This document shows, piece after piece, positions 34,131 to 43,628 of a stretch of 64,000 nt of DNA. The DNA is from CAYVTZ01 sp964454685 (GTDB lineage: Bacteria; Bacillota; Clostridia; Christensenellales; Christensenellaceae). The translations under genes were made by a program, and so were the position numbers. The notes beneath the pieces were generated by a model that did no database searches, had not been told where the DNA came from, and was given only the letters and a program-made list of their open reading frames with translations. Within the stretch, counting starts at the first letter, position 1; every line of letters begins with the position of its first letter. The DNA lies in assembly GCA_964454685.1 (NCBI GenBank), contig CAYVTZ010000009.1, positions 1-64,000 on the forward strand. Direction: 5' to 3'.

Positions 34131-34829
34131 ATGGAGGAGAAGCAGTTTCCCATTATCGCATCACGCGGTTTAAAAAAGATTTATCGCATGGGTGATAATA
34201 AAATTCGTGCACTGGATGGGGTTGATTTGGACATTTATCCCGGCGAGGCATGTGCAATCGTCGGCACATCCGGCAGCGGCAAGTCCACATTGCTAACCAT
34301 ACTTGCAGGGCTGGAAAAACCCAGCGGGGGCAAGGTTTATATCAAACGCAGACCCACTTATAAAATGACGGAAAATGAACTGGTGAATTTCAGATTGAAC
34401 CATGTGGGATTTGTGTTTCAATCTTTCAACCTGATGTCTACCATGACGGCGCTGGAGAACGTGGCGCTGCCATTGATGTTTCGAGGTGTTCCCAGAGGCA
34501 AACGCCTGAAGCTTGCCAAGAACCTGCTGGTGGAAATGGGGCTGCAAAAGCAGTTGCACAATCTACCCAAGCAGATGTCCGGCGGCCAGCAGCAGCGCGT
34601 ATCCATTGCGCGCGCAATCATTACCAAGCCGGAGATTATCTTTGCGGATGAACCGACGGGGAATCTGGATTCGACGACCTCGGTGGAGATCATGGACATT
34701 ATTGCAAACACTGCGAAATCGCGTGGGGCGACGCTGGTGTTTGTAACACATGATGTTTCCAAGGCGGAGTATGCGAACAAGATTGTTCATATTATAGATG
34801 GAAAAGTTGCGAAAATTGAGGAGAAATGA
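34131..34829 (+). CDS. ABC transporter ATP-binding protein (MacB/LolD type)
   Basis: 232 residues. Walker A GTSGSGKST, Q-loop VFQSFNLM, signature MSGGQQQRVSIARAI, Walker B IIFADEPTGNLDSTT, and switch FVTHDV. The TSGSGKST and DEPTGNLD forms are typical of the MacB/LolD/FtsE group, which power mechanotransmission-type permeases rather than classical transport. It is first of a four-gene operon, with 3 bases to the next gene. An AAAGGA site precedes the ATG. Confidence 0.93.
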   Translation: MEEKQFPIIASRGLKKIYRMGDNKIRALDGVDLDIYPGEACAIVGTSGSGKSTLLTILAGLEKPSGGKVYIKRRPTYKMTENELVNFRLNHVGFVFQSFNLMSTMTALENVALPLMFRGVPRGKRLKLAKNLLVEMGLQKQLHNLPKQMSGGQQQRVSIARAIITKPEIIFADEPTGNLDSTTSVEIMDIIANTAKSRGATLVFVTHDVSKAEYANKIVHIIDGKVAKIEEK

Positions 34830-34832
34830 CGA

Positions 34833-36419
34833 ATGAAGAAACGGGTTTTATTGATTGTTTTGGTAGTGTCGATCATCTTTGGTCTTGCTGCGGTATCGCA
34901 GGCTGCGGATCAGGCACTGGCGATCGACAACAATTATGATGTAGAGGTTGCGCCGGGGCAGTACACGCAGTACCGCAACGGATATTTGCCGGAAAGCGAT
35001 AAATTTGCTACCGACATGATGGTGGTGGAACTGCCATTGCAGCCGACAGCGGGGACATCGATTGTGGGACGTTGGATCAATGTATCCATTGATCTGGGTA
35101 CGGCAGAATCCTCCCCTTATGTATTAAACAACTATGATAAATCAGTCAAGATGTTTGAGAGAAACGGCAAGGAAGCATTCTTAGCGCGTTTTGATTTACA
35201 GCTTTTGCCGGTGAACGCACGCTATGCGGGGACATATCCGGTGACCATCACGGCGCAATATGTGGTGACAGATCCTTCAACGGGTTTGGAGGTCACACAG
35301 TCGCAGGATTTCACGGTGAACACGCGTGTGCTGACCGGTATTCCGCCGGAACCCAGTGCGACGCCGGAGCCAACCATGACGCCATCTGTGCCAAAACCGG
35401 AAGCAAAGATGATGCTTTCCAACTATGAGATTTCACCCAATCCGGTGTATGCGGGCGAAGAATTTACCGCGGTATGCACTTTGGAAAACACCAGTAAAAC
35501 CGAGAGCATGAAGAACATTGTGGTGAAATACACCTCGCAATCCAAGGATTTTGTGCCGGTGGATGGGAAATCTTCCGTTTATATCGATAAAATTGATGCG
35601 GGGGCGACCACAACCGTTTCGTTCAAAATGAACATTCGGGCGGACGGTGATGCCGGGCCGCAGGCCATTGCGATTGAGGCGACCTACGAGGACTCAGAGC
35701 TGAAGGCGCTTTCGATGTCGGGCGAAATTACGGTGCAGGTGCGCCAGAAGATTCGCCTGGAGCACGAAAAACCGAAGTTTGCGACGCAGGTTTATGAGGG
35801 AGATACCATTCCCGCAACGCTGAAATTGCTCAACAAGGGAAAAAACACATTATACAATGTTTCGGTTGCAGTCGATATACCGGGGGTTACGCCGGAATCT
35901 GATTCCTTTCTGGGAAACATGGACAGCGGCGCAAGCAAGACTGCGGAAATCTACTGCACGGTGAACAGCAGCGGCGCGAATTCCGGCATGATTGAAGAAG
36001 AGCTGACCACGGAAGGTGGCATGGCGGGCGCAATGGCAAAAGATGGCGACGCGGGTAGTGCCGCGGCTGCCGACGGAGCAGCCACCGACGGCACGGGTGT
36101 GGCGGAAGAAGAAAACACAGCGGGTAATGCACCGGTTTACGGGCCGGTGGAGGGCAACTTTGTCGTAACCTATGAGGACGAATACGGCGAGCAACTGGAA
36201 CTGAAAATACCGATCAAAACCAACATCCAGGCAATGCAGCCGGTTCCTGACGTTATGCCGGACGTACCGATGGAGGAGGAGCCGCAGGGTATGCCGCTTT
36301 GGGGATGGATTGCGATTGCGGCCGGCGCTGCAGTGGTTGTGATCATCATAGTGGTACGTGTGCGTAAGAAGAAGCGCGCGCAGGAGCTGGAGGACATAGA
36401 CGACGATGAGCTTTATTGA
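34833..36419 (+). CDS. exported CARDB-like repeat protein with C-terminal membrane anchor
   Basis: 528 residues. N-terminal signal peptide (MKKRVLLIVLVVSIIFGLAA, cleavage near SQA-ADQ), then beta-rich extracellular domains. A Pro-Glu-Thr linker lies near residues 168-185. Two or more CARDB/COG1361 S-layer-like domains (YAGEEFTAVCTLENTSK and YEGDTIPATLKLLNKGK mark their starts) and an Ala/Gly/Asp-rich insert follow. The C terminus has one transmembrane helix (about residues 490-510) and a basic-then-acidic cytoplasmic tail. Set between an ABC ATPase and a MacB-type permease, it occupies the position of MacA-like partners but is not a HlyD/MacA protein. Its last 14 bases overlap the permease gene. 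Confidence 0.85.
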   Translation: MKKRVLLIVLVVSIIFGLAAVSQAADQALAIDNNYDVEVAPGQYTQYRNGYLPESDKFATDMMVVELPLQPTAGTSIVGRWINVSIDLGTAESSPYVLNNYDKSVKMFERNGKEAFLARFDLQLLPVNARYAGTYPVTITAQYVVTDPSTGLEVTQSQDFTVNTRVLTGIPPEPSATPEPTMTPSVPKPEAKMMLSNYEISPNPVYAGEEFTAVCTLENTSKTESMKNIVVKYTSQSKDFVPVDGKSSVYIDKIDAGATTTVSFKMNIRADGDAGPQAIAIEATYEDSELKALSMSGEITVQVRQKIRLEHEKPKFATQVYEGDTIPATLKLLNKGKNTLYNVSVAVDIPGVTPESDSFLGNMDSGASKTAEIYCTVNSSGANSGMIEEELTTEGGMAGAMAKDGDAGSAAAADGAATDGTGVAEEENTAGNAPVYGPVEGNFVVTYEDEYGEQLELKIPIKTNIQAMQPVPDVMPDVPMEEEPQGMPLWGWIAIAAGAAVVVIIIVVRVRKKKRAQELEDIDDDELY

Positions 36420-37752
36420 TCTGGTTGTACTTGCCGCCTCGAACCTTTGGCGGCGCAAGCTGCGCACCATTTTGACGGTGCTGGGCGTGATTATCGGTAC
36501 CGCGTGTATTGTGATCATGGTTGCGCTTGGCTTGGGCAATCTCGAACAATTTAATCAAAGCATCATGCAAAACACAGACCTGACACAAATTCAGGTTTAT
36601 CAGCGCGGCAACGATCCAAACATGAAGTTTACGGACGCCAAGCTGAACGAGTTTCGCGCAATTCCCAATGTGAAAAGCGTGACGGGCACCATCAATATTC
36701 CTTCCTACATTTTGATGGGGAAATATGAATATGATGGCGCGATCACAGCGGCAGACCCGGAAGCGATGGGGCTTGAGGTGCAGGAGGGAAAGCTTTTTTC
36801 CAATTCTCCCAACCTTGAATTTGTTGTAGGCGCGAATGCGCGGCAATTTTTTGTGGATCCCAACGACCGTACCGGCGGCATGGACGGCATGTTTATCGGG
36901 GGCGCGATATCGGTCGGCGGCGAAGAAGAATATGTGACTCCCACAGGGCCTGATGTGGATTGGGCGGGGTTGACCGTCAAATATTATCCGGCGGGCGGCT
37001 ATATCATCAATGCCGAGGACGGAGAGGGCGATCCGGATACGCCTAAGCCATCGCAGTATCAGGCGGTGATCACCGGCGTACTCAAGCAGGCAGAGGATCA
37101 GAATAGCTATTCTGTATTTATGAGTCTGGAAGCGGCAAACAAGCTGATCCGTGAGAACCGGAAAGTGATGCAGAATGCCGGCGTTAAAGAGGGGGAATAC
37201 CAGAATGTCTACGTCAACGCGATGGACGTGGACAGCGTACAGGGAATTCTGGACGTGCTGAAAAGCAGTGGATATGAGGTGTACAGCCCGACAGAATGGA
37301 TTACGCAGATGCAGACCGAGCAGGCGCGGCAGCAATCGCAGTTGGTAGCGATTGGATTGATTTCGCTGGTGGTATCTGCGATCGGCATTGCAAACACCAT
37401 GTTGGCAAGTATTTTAGAGCGCGCGCGTGAAATCGGCGTAATGAAGGTAATCGGGCTTTCCATCGGCAAAATCAATCTGATGTTTTTGATTGAGGCGGCG
37501 ATGATTGGCTTGTTTGGCGGATTGGTCGGGCTGGGCATCAGCTTTGCGGCAGCGGGCTTTACAAGCTTGACCGGCGGCAGCGTCAGCCTGTTTGGCATGT
37601 ATTTTGACAATGGGATATCGTTGCTGATTCCGTGGTGGCTCTCTTTGGGGGCGATTGGGATTGCGGTGACGGTAGGCATTGTGTCCGGCATTTATCCGGC
37701 ATGGAAGGCGACCAAGATGAGTCCGCTTGAAGCGATACGAAGCTCGAACTAA
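36406..37752 (+). CDS. MacB/FtsX-type ABC transporter permease
   Basis: 448 residues: one N-terminal transmembrane helix (TILTVLGVIIGTACIVIMVA), a large extracytoplasmic MacB_PCD-like domain, then three C-terminal helices, the FtsX-fold layout. The block SILERAREIGVMKVIGLS is characteristic of this permease family. It works with the upstream ATPase and presumably contacts the CARDB protein outside the cell. The product handled (peptide, lipoprotein, cell-wall signal) is unknown. Confidence 0.92.
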   Translation: MSFIDLVVLAASNLWRRKLRTILTVLGVIIGTACIVIMVALGLGNLEQFNQSIMQNTDLTQIQVYQRGNDPNMKFTDAKLNEFRAIPNVKSVTGTINIPSYILMGKYEYDGAITAADPEAMGLEVQEGKLFSNSPNLEFVVGANARQFFVDPNDRTGGMDGMFIGGAISVGGEEEYVTPTGPDVDWAGLTVKYYPAGGYIINAEDGEGDPDTPKPSQYQAVITGVLKQAEDQNSYSVFMSLEAANKLIRENRKVMQNAGVKEGEYQNVYVNAMDVDSVQGILDVLKSSGYEVYSPTEWITQMQTEQARQQSQLVAIGLISLVVSAIGIANTMLASILERAREIGVMKVIGLSIGKINLMFLIEAAMIGLFGGLVGLGISFAAAGFTSLTGGSVSLFGMYFDNGISLLIPWWLSLGAIGIAVTVGIVSGIYPAWKATKMSPLEAIRSSN

Positions 37753-37797
37753 GTGGACAGCGATTATTCACACACAACGATGACGGAGGGAATGAAA

Positions 37798-38247
37798 ATG
37801 AAAAAAAGATGGATGGCAGTTTGTATTTTACTCACGCTTTGCGTGGTAATGCTTTGCTCTTGCAGCGCGCCGGTTGCGCCAACTGTAATAGAAATGAGCG
37901 TTTCCAAGAATTATGACACCGACGATCCTTTTGTCAATGAAAAACTGATTTATGTGTCTGAGGACATCGACGATGCGAAATTAGACGTTACCTTTCAAAT
38001 GAAGGGTGAGAGCGGAAAGCTGGAGATTATGGAGCGCGAGAGCGAGGAAGTTCTTTGGAGTGACGACTGGAGTGGTGACGTTGCAAAAAACACGTTTGTC
38101 ATATCGCTTGATTCCTTGAAAAAGGAGAAAGAATATGTGGTGCGGTTTACGGGCACCGGAATAGAGGATGCGAAACTTTCGATCACTTCGCAAAGCAGCT
38201 TGGTGAAAGAGCGGGAAAGACCGCAAAAGTCGAACAAAGGAGCATAA
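37798..38247 (+). CDS. small lipoprotein of the ABC operon
   Basis: 149 residues. Signal peptide MKKRWMAVCILLTLCVVMLC with a lipobox ending MLCSC, so the Cys after the Ser is the likely lipidated residue. The mature part is a single beta-rich domain without a family I recognise. The ATG at 37798 has GGAGGG 7 bases upstream and is preferred to 37792, whose spacing would be too short. It follows the permease by 45 bases and precedes a strong terminator, so it is the last gene of the operon and probably an accessory surface component. Confidence 0.75.
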   Translation: MKKRWMAVCILLTLCVVMLCSCSAPVAPTVIEMSVSKNYDTDDPFVNEKLIYVSEDIDDAKLDVTFQMKGESGKLEIMERESEEVLWSDDWSGDVAKNTFVISLDSLKKEKEYVVRFTGTGIEDAKLSITSQSSLVKERERPQKSNKGA

Positions 38248-38261
38248 GGATTTGTTTACAC

Positions 38262-38295
38262 AAAAGGGCTGTTGCAGGGCGCAACAGCCCTTTTT
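38262..38295. terminator. bidirectional rho-independent terminator
   Basis: Perfect 13-14 bp stem (38262-38275 with 38281-38294), 5-base loop, flanked by A4 and T5. It lies between the ABC operon (plus) and the convergent DUF1254 gene (minus) and can serve both. Confidence 0.9.
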
Positions 38296-38333
38296 GATGG
38301 GAACGGAGAAGGGGTGAAAAGCGTTGCGTTCGC

Positions 38334-39656
38334 TTAGGGCTGTTCGACCAGAACGGGGATTTCCCACGCGCCGGTGAGCACTGCGGACTGAGGCAGATAG
38401 ATGCGCATGGTCAGCGAGAAAGAATCCCGGCAAACCGGCAACCAGTTTGACTCTTTGAGTGCGCCCGGATGATCGAACTGAATATACAGATCCACAGAGC
38501 CATCCTCGTTTGCTTGCAGGCTGCTTTGCTCGTTGAGATTATAGCGACGCAGTGGATTTGCAATGAGGTATCCCGGTTCGTCGTAGGCGGTAAGCGACCA
38601 CCAGCCGTATTCGTGGTGTGGCGGTAACCCGCGATCGAAGTGCAGCATATATTTCCTGGAACCGGTTAGAGGGTGACCGTTTATATCATGCGACATGGAG
38701 GGGTAAATTGCCATGCTGGTGGGATTGACAAAGCCACCGAACGCGACCACGGCGCGGAAGGCATAATCCGTGCCGAAATGCCCGGCACGATCACTCATGA
38801 ACGCCCAGCCATTGCGCATGGTGACGCCTGCGTGGTGCACAGAAAAATCCTGATCCATCAGCCGGTTGAGCGTGTTTGCGTGTTCGCGCAACTCTTCCGG
38901 CAGCGCGCTGAAGCGAAAATTTTGCCCTGCGCCGACGCCCAGCTCCGCAAAGCGCTTGAGCGCGGGTGCGTCCTCCGGCGTTCCCGGATTGCGCTGTGCC
39001 AAACGATTGAAGCGATCGAAAAATTCCTGAATGGGCATTGCCTGAATTTTTTCCATCGCGATGAAGTCGTGCTCCCGCTGATAGCGCCCGGGAGGCGGCA
39101 CAACCGTTTTTCCATGCGCGGACAATGGATAAAGCTGCATTTGTTGTTGGATGGCGTACACATTGGGCAGATCGTCCGTGCCGAAGCATTTTGTTCGAAT
39201 CAGCAGCCACAGGAAATCTGTGGATATCTTGATTTGCTCAACGCCTTCAGGCAGCGTTCCTTCAAAAAAAGGACCGGTAAACGCAAAGGTATGCGCGCTG
39301 CTCCCGCCTTGCGCGCCCGTACCCAGCACCACCGGTGTGTTGGAATATCCATCAAACAACTGTACCGAGCAATATCGCTCTGTTTGCGGCTTGAACAGGA
39401 GATAAGGCTGCTCTCCTAAATCGATATATGCCTGCGAATACACGGTGTCCACATTGGGGCGTGTGAGGCTTACCATTTCCGGCGTGGCAAGCGTTTTCGC
39501 GTGGAACAACTGCCCTAGCGGCGCTTGCGTATTGGTGGGGTGCACAGTGTTGGTGACCATGTCTTTGATGAGATCCAGCAGAACGAGTGGATAAGCATAT
39601 AAATAGGCCTGCTCCAAGCACTCTTTTGCGGTAGGATTCAAAAACGCATTTTGCAT
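38334..39656 (-). CDS. DUF1254/DUF1214 domain protein
   Basis: 440 residues with an N-terminal DUF1254 region (about residues 40-165: LTRPNVDTVYSQAYIDLGEQP and YSNTPVVLGTG) and a C-terminal DUF1214 region (HFDRGLPPHHEYGWWSLTAYD and the NLNEQSSLQANEDGSVDLYIQ block). No signal peptide is seen, whereas many homologues in proteobacteria are exported. Function is unknown. It is a single-gene unit with GAGGAG upstream. The family is scattered in Firmicutes, so lateral acquisition is possible but unproven from composition by eye. Confidence 0.85.
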   Translation of the reverse strand: MQNAFLNPTAKECLEQAYLYAYPLVLLDLIKDMVTNTVHPTNTQAPLGQLFHAKTLATPEMVSLTRPNVDTVYSQAYIDLGEQPYLLFKPQTERYCSVQLFDGYSNTPVVLGTGAQGGSSAHTFAFTGPFFEGTLPEGVEQIKISTDFLWLLIRTKCFGTDDLPNVYAIQQQMQLYPLSAHGKTVVPPPGRYQREHDFIAMEKIQAMPIQEFFDRFNRLAQRNPGTPEDAPALKRFAELGVGAGQNFRFSALPEELREHANTLNRLMDQDFSVHHAGVTMRNGWAFMSDRAGHFGTDYAFRAVVAFGGFVNPTSMAIYPSMSHDINGHPLTGSRKYMLHFDRGLPPHHEYGWWSLTAYDEPGYLIANPLRRYNLNEQSSLQANEDGSVDLYIQFDHPGALKESNWLPVCRDSFSLTMRIYLPQSAVLTGAWEIPVLVEQP

Positions 39657-40132
39657 GATTGTTTGCTCCTCTCAGCGCTTTAAATATTGCGTTTGTGCCT
39701 GTGGGGAATCGAAATTCACAACAGATCAATAGTATTATAACCAGATGGCGGCATCAAAAACATGTTCAAGGAACAGTTCTTGCAAGCTGTCTCGTTTGAG
39801 TGCAACCAAGGGAATATCGCAGCCGGAATGTTGAAATCCGCCAATACGCATCAATTAAATCTGTTCAAAACATACGGAATTGCATGAAAAAAAGCGCGGT
39901 ACAAAGTGAAGAAATGCAACGCGAAAGAGAAGGGGGATAATGAAAGATAGATCAAAACACACGGTGCAAAGGTGATTTTTTGCGGAAAATATTCCGGATT
40001 TTTTCTAAAAGAAGGATGGAAGAATGCAAGAATATCTGACGGGACAGCTCAATATTTTATGCGCGATTGAGGGCGTTTTTACATTGATTTTTCAACAGAA
40101 ATACCGTATACTATTTTACAAATAGTTTACAA
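39657..40132. other. 476-base intergenic region before trmL
   Basis: A TATAAT on the minus strand (39739-39734) may be the -10 of the DUF1254 gene, with a poor -35. A short stem CGGAA/TTCCG with a T-run (about 39983-40006) looks like a weak terminator. The trmL promoter is at 40084-40112. A 33-codon frame (40024-40125) has a well-spaced AAGGA but no other support. Confidence 0.5.
40084..40112 (+). promoter_or_regulatory. promoter of trmL and the Na/Pi cotransporter
   Basis: TTGATT (40084-40089), 17-base spacer, TATACT (40107-40112). The predicted start near 40119 leaves only about 14 bases before the trmL ATG and no clear Shine-Dalgarno. Confidence 0.7.
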
Positions 40133-40609
40133 ATGGAGCGTAAAGAAAGATTGAATATTGTATTGGTAGAACCGGAAATTCCGCAGAATACAGGGAATAT
40201 ATCGCGGACATGTGCGGTGACGGGCAGTGCGCTTCATTTGGTGGGGAAGATGGGATTTTCAATTACGGAGAAGCACGTTCGCAGGGCGGGGTTGGACTAC
40301 TGGGAGGACTTGCGGCTTTTTCGCTATGACAGCATGGAAGCATTTTACGAGGCGCACCCGAATGGAGAATTTTGGTATTTTTCAACCAAGGTGGATCGTA
40401 ATTTTGACAAGGTTTCCTATGCTTCGGACGCCTTTTTGATTTTTGGCAAAGAAACCGCGGGCTTGCCGCGCGAACTGATTGAAGCAAATGTGGAGCGCAC
40501 GGTGCGCATTCCCATGAAGCGGGATCAACGGTGTTTGAATTTATCCAACGCGGTGTGCGTTGCGCTTTACGAGGCGCTGCGCCAGCATCAGTACTTTGAT
40601 ATGGTTTAA
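40133..40609 (+). CDS. trmL: tRNA (cytidine/uridine-34 2'-O)-methyltransferase
   Basis: 158-residue SPOUT methyltransferase. The N-terminal block LVEPEIPQNTGNISRTCAVT and the C-terminal trefoil-knot motifs FGKETAGLP and IPMKRDQRCLNLSNAV match TrmL/CspR, which methylates the wobble nucleotide of leucine tRNAs with SAM. Length is normal. The ATG is preceded by a very short leader; a TTG at 40151 is another possible start because family members often begin at LNIVL. It is followed 27 bases later by the Na/Pi transporter. Confidence 0.93.
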   Translation: MERKERLNIVLVEPEIPQNTGNISRTCAVTGSALHLVGKMGFSITEKHVRRAGLDYWEDLRLFRYDSMEAFYEAHPNGEFWYFSTKVDRNFDKVSYASDAFLIFGKETAGLPRELIEANVERTVRIPMKRDQRCLNLSNAVCVALYEALRQHQYFDMV

Positions 40610-40636
40610 AGGTTTTATAGATTTTTGGGAGGTTGT

Positions 40637-42253
40637 ATGGATTTTTTTGCGGTCATTAAGCTACTGGGTGGACTTGGGCTTTTCCTGTTTGGCATGAAGA
40701 TCATGTCGGAGGGACTGGAAGCGGCAGCAGGCGAAAAGCTCAGAAACGGGTTAGAACTCATGACCAAAAACCGCTTTCTGGCGATGGGACTCGGCGCGGG
40801 CGTTACCGCCGTGATCCAAAGCTCGTCGGCAACGACGGTGATGGTGGTAGGATTTGTAAATGCCGGTCTGATGACGCTGATGCAAGCGATTAACGTAGGT
40901 ATTGGCGCAAACATCGGTACGACGGTGACGGCGCAGATTGTTGCATTCAAGATTACGAAACTTGCGCCGCTGGTATTATTTGTGGGCGTACTGCTCATGA
41001 TATTTGTAAAAAAACGCTCTGTGCGTCGGGTGGGTGAGATCATCGGCGGACTGGGCATTTTGCTGTTTGGGATGGAAATTATGTCTGAGGCGGTTTCCCC
41101 GCTGAAGGACTATGCTCCCTTTATTGAGGCGCTTTCTTCCTTCCAGAATCCGTGGGTCGGCGTGCTGGTGGGCGCGGGCGTTACCGCGATTATTCAAAGT
41201 TCATCGGCGACGATGGGTATTGTACAGGCGTTTGCCATGCAGGGTGTGATGGGGCTGGACAATGGCGTATACATCGTACTCGGTTTAAACATTGGTACCT
41301 GTATCACCGCGATTTTGGCGAGTATTTCCGGTACGAGAACCTCTAAACGCTTTGCGGTTGCGCTTCTGTTTTTCAATGTGATCGGTTCGCTGATCTTCAT
41401 GCTGCTGATGCAGTTTCTGCCGATTGTGGACTGGGTGCAGTCATGGTCGCCCGGAGATCCGGTGCGGCAGCTTGCAAACTTCCACACCTTCTTCAACTGT
41501 GTGACTGCGGCGATCTTTATTTGTATCCCGTTTGTGTTGTCCAAGCTGGCATACTTCTTTGTGCGCGGCGAGGACAAGCAGCTGGAGGGCAAGCGGCTCA
41601 AATATATCACCAAGGATTTGGATGCACCGCCGATCGTGCTTGGGCAGGCAGTGCTGGAAGTGGAGCGCATGATCAAGATTTCCGCGGAGAATTTTCAGCT
41701 TTCCATCGAAAGCTATGTGGATAATGACGAGAAAAAGGTCAAGCAGGTTTTGGAGAACGAGAAGGTGGTCAACTATCTGAACCATGAGATTACAGATGTG
41801 TTGGCACGGCTCAGTCAGGATGCGCTGTCTGAAGGGGATGCGCACATTGTAACCGCGCTGCTGCATGCCGTGATGGACATTGAGCGCATTTCGGATATTG
41901 CCGAGAACATTTCAGACATTGCGCAAGTAGGCATTGACGGCAAAGTGAAAATTTCGCCTGTAGCGAAGGTGGACATCGAAAAACTCAGTCGTAAGGTTTG
42001 TGACGGGTTTGATGCGCTGATGGATGCGATTCGCGATCACGACGTTGAGAGCGCTGCGAAGGTTGCCGTGATCGAAAATGAGGTGGACGTGATGGAGAAG
42101 GAAATCAAGAGCCAGCATGTCAACCGCGTCAGAAGAGGAGAATGCACGGCGAAATCCAGCACGTTGTTTACCGATGTGGTGACGATGTGCGAACGTGTTG
42201 CGGATCACGCTGCCAACGTTGCAAAGATGATCCAGTCAAGAGAGATTCACTAA
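40637..42253 (+). CDS. Na+/phosphate cotransporter family protein with PhoU-like C terminus
   Basis: 538 residues. The transmembrane part has two inverted repeats, each with the signature QSSSAT (VIQSSSATTVM and IIQSSSATMGI) that marks the NptA/YjbB/SLC34-like family. A helical PhoU-like cytoplasmic domain follows from about residue 340. It imports or exports phosphate with sodium; the PhoU part likely senses or regulates. The ATG at 40637 has GGGAGG 5-6 bases upstream; an in-frame start at 40625 is less likely. Confidence 0.92.
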   Translation: MDFFAVIKLLGGLGLFLFGMKIMSEGLEAAAGEKLRNGLELMTKNRFLAMGLGAGVTAVIQSSSATTVMVVGFVNAGLMTLMQAINVGIGANIGTTVTAQIVAFKITKLAPLVLFVGVLLMIFVKKRSVRRVGEIIGGLGILLFGMEIMSEAVSPLKDYAPFIEALSSFQNPWVGVLVGAGVTAIIQSSSATMGIVQAFAMQGVMGLDNGVYIVLGLNIGTCITAILASISGTRTSKRFAVALLFFNVIGSLIFMLLMQFLPIVDWVQSWSPGDPVRQLANFHTFFNCVTAAIFICIPFVLSKLAYFFVRGEDKQLEGKRLKYITKDLDAPPIVLGQAVLEVERMIKISAENFQLSIESYVDNDEKKVKQVLENEKVVNYLNHEITDVLARLSQDALSEGDAHIVTALLHAVMDIERISDIAENISDIAQVGIDGKVKISPVAKVDIEKLSRKVCDGFDALMDAIRDHDVESAAKVAVIENEVDVMEKEIKSQHVNRVRRGECTAKSSTLFTDVVTMCERVADHAANVAKMIQSREIH

Positions 42254-42350
42254 ACGCGTGCTGTGCATGCCTGATCCGGAGATTTGGCTGCTGCTGCCGG
42301 CATCGGAAACACGCATCGAAAGTGATTGATGTGAAATTCGGCTTTTGCGC

Positions 42351-42379
42351 TTGATTATTTGGACAGGATTGGGTAAAAT
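42351..42379 (+). promoter_or_regulatory. promoter of the pgk-tpiA-gpmI operon
   Basis: TTGATT (42351-42356), 17-base spacer, TAAAAT (42374-42379), about 60 bases upstream of the pgk ATG, which has an AAGGAGAG site. Confidence 0.65.
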
Positions 42380-42438
42380 AGAAGCAGTATATATTTTGCG
42401 AGAATTTATAGTTTTGATACAAGTAAGGAGAGAACAGT

Positions 42439-43620
42439 ATGAAAAAAACAATCGAAGACATCAACGTCTCAGGAAAGAGAGTGCTCGTCCGCGTGGACTT
42501 CAACGTTCCGCTCAACGACGCGCGTGAAATCACTGACGAGACGCGTATTCGTGCGGCGTTGCCTACCATCCAGTATTTGCTGGGCAAGGGGGCGAAAGTG
42601 ATCCTGTGCTCGCATCTGGGCAGACCCAAAGGGGAAGTCAAGGAGGAATTCTCGCTTGCACCGGTCGCAAAGCGGCTGGCAGAGATTTTGAACACCAAAG
42701 TGACCTTTACGGCCGACTGCATTGGCCCGGCTGTCAAAGAAGCAGTGGACGCGATGCAAGATGGCGAAGTGGTGCTGCTGGAAAATCTGCGCTTCCACAA
42801 AGAAGAAACGGCGAACGATGCGGCTTTTGCCAAGGAATTGGCCTCGGTTGCGGACGTGTTTGTGAATGATGCGTTTGGTACGGCTCATCGCGCGCACGCT
42901 TCTACGGCGGGCGTGGCAGAATACCTGCCGGCAGTGGCGGGCTACCTGATTGGTAAGGAACTGGAGTTTATGGGCAAGGCGCTGGAAGATCCGGAAAGAC
43001 CGTTTATCGCAATTTTGGGCGGCGCGAAGGTTTCGGATAAGATCGGCGTGATTGAAAACCTGCTGGCTAAGGTGGACTGCTTGATTATCGGCGGCGGCAT
43101 GGCGAACACGTTTGTCAAGGCGCAGGGCTTTGAGATTGGCAAATCGCTGGTGGACAACGAAAGACTGGATTTGGCACGAGACCTGCTGGAGCAGGCAAAG
43201 CTGAAGGGCATCAAAATACTGCTGCCTTCCGACTTTGTGGTTGCAAAAGAGTTTAAGGCGGATGCGGAGGCACACGTGGTGCCGGTGGATAACATTCCGG
43301 CGGACGCGATGGCGCTGGACATCGGGCCATCCAGCCGGTTGATCTTTGCGGATGAGGTGAAGCGCGCCAAGACGGTCATTTGGAATGGGCCGATGGGTGT
43401 GGCGGAGATGCCGGCATTTGCAAACGGTACGAAGGCAGTGGCACAGGCGCTTGCGGACACGGACGCGATCACCATCATCGGTGGCGGCGACAGTGCGGCG
43501 GCGGTGAAGAAACTGGGATTTGCGGATCAAATGACGCACATTTCCACGGGTGGCGGCGCTTCCCTCGAATTTTTGGAGGGCAAGGTGTTGCCGGGTGTAG
43601 CGGCACTGGAAGATAAATAA
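42439..43620 (+). CDS. pgk: phosphoglycerate kinase
   Basis: 393 residues, normal length. Converts 1,3-bisphosphoglycerate and ADP to 3-phosphoglycerate and ATP. The N-terminal substrate motif KRVLVRVDFNVPLND, the block SHLGRPKG, and the C-terminal nucleotide-binding GGGDSAAAVKKLG with the final STGGGASLEFLEG are all present. It is first in a glycolytic run with tpiA and gpmI; gapA and eno are not in the window. Confidence 0.97.
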   Translation: MKKTIEDINVSGKRVLVRVDFNVPLNDAREITDETRIRAALPTIQYLLGKGAKVILCSHLGRPKGEVKEEFSLAPVAKRLAEILNTKVTFTADCIGPAVKEAVDAMQDGEVVLLENLRFHKEETANDAAFAKELASVADVFVNDAFGTAHRAHASTAGVAEYLPAVAGYLIGKELEFMGKALEDPERPFIAILGGAKVSDKIGVIENLLAKVDCLIIGGGMANTFVKAQGFEIGKSLVDNERLDLARDLLEQAKLKGIKILLPSDFVVAKEFKADAEAHVVPVDNIPADAMALDIGPSSRLIFADEVKRAKTVIWNGPMGVAEMPAFANGTKAVAQALADTDAITIIGGGDSAAAVKKLGFADQMTHISTGGGASLEFLEGKVLPGVAALEDK

Positions 43621-43628
43621 GAGTAATG

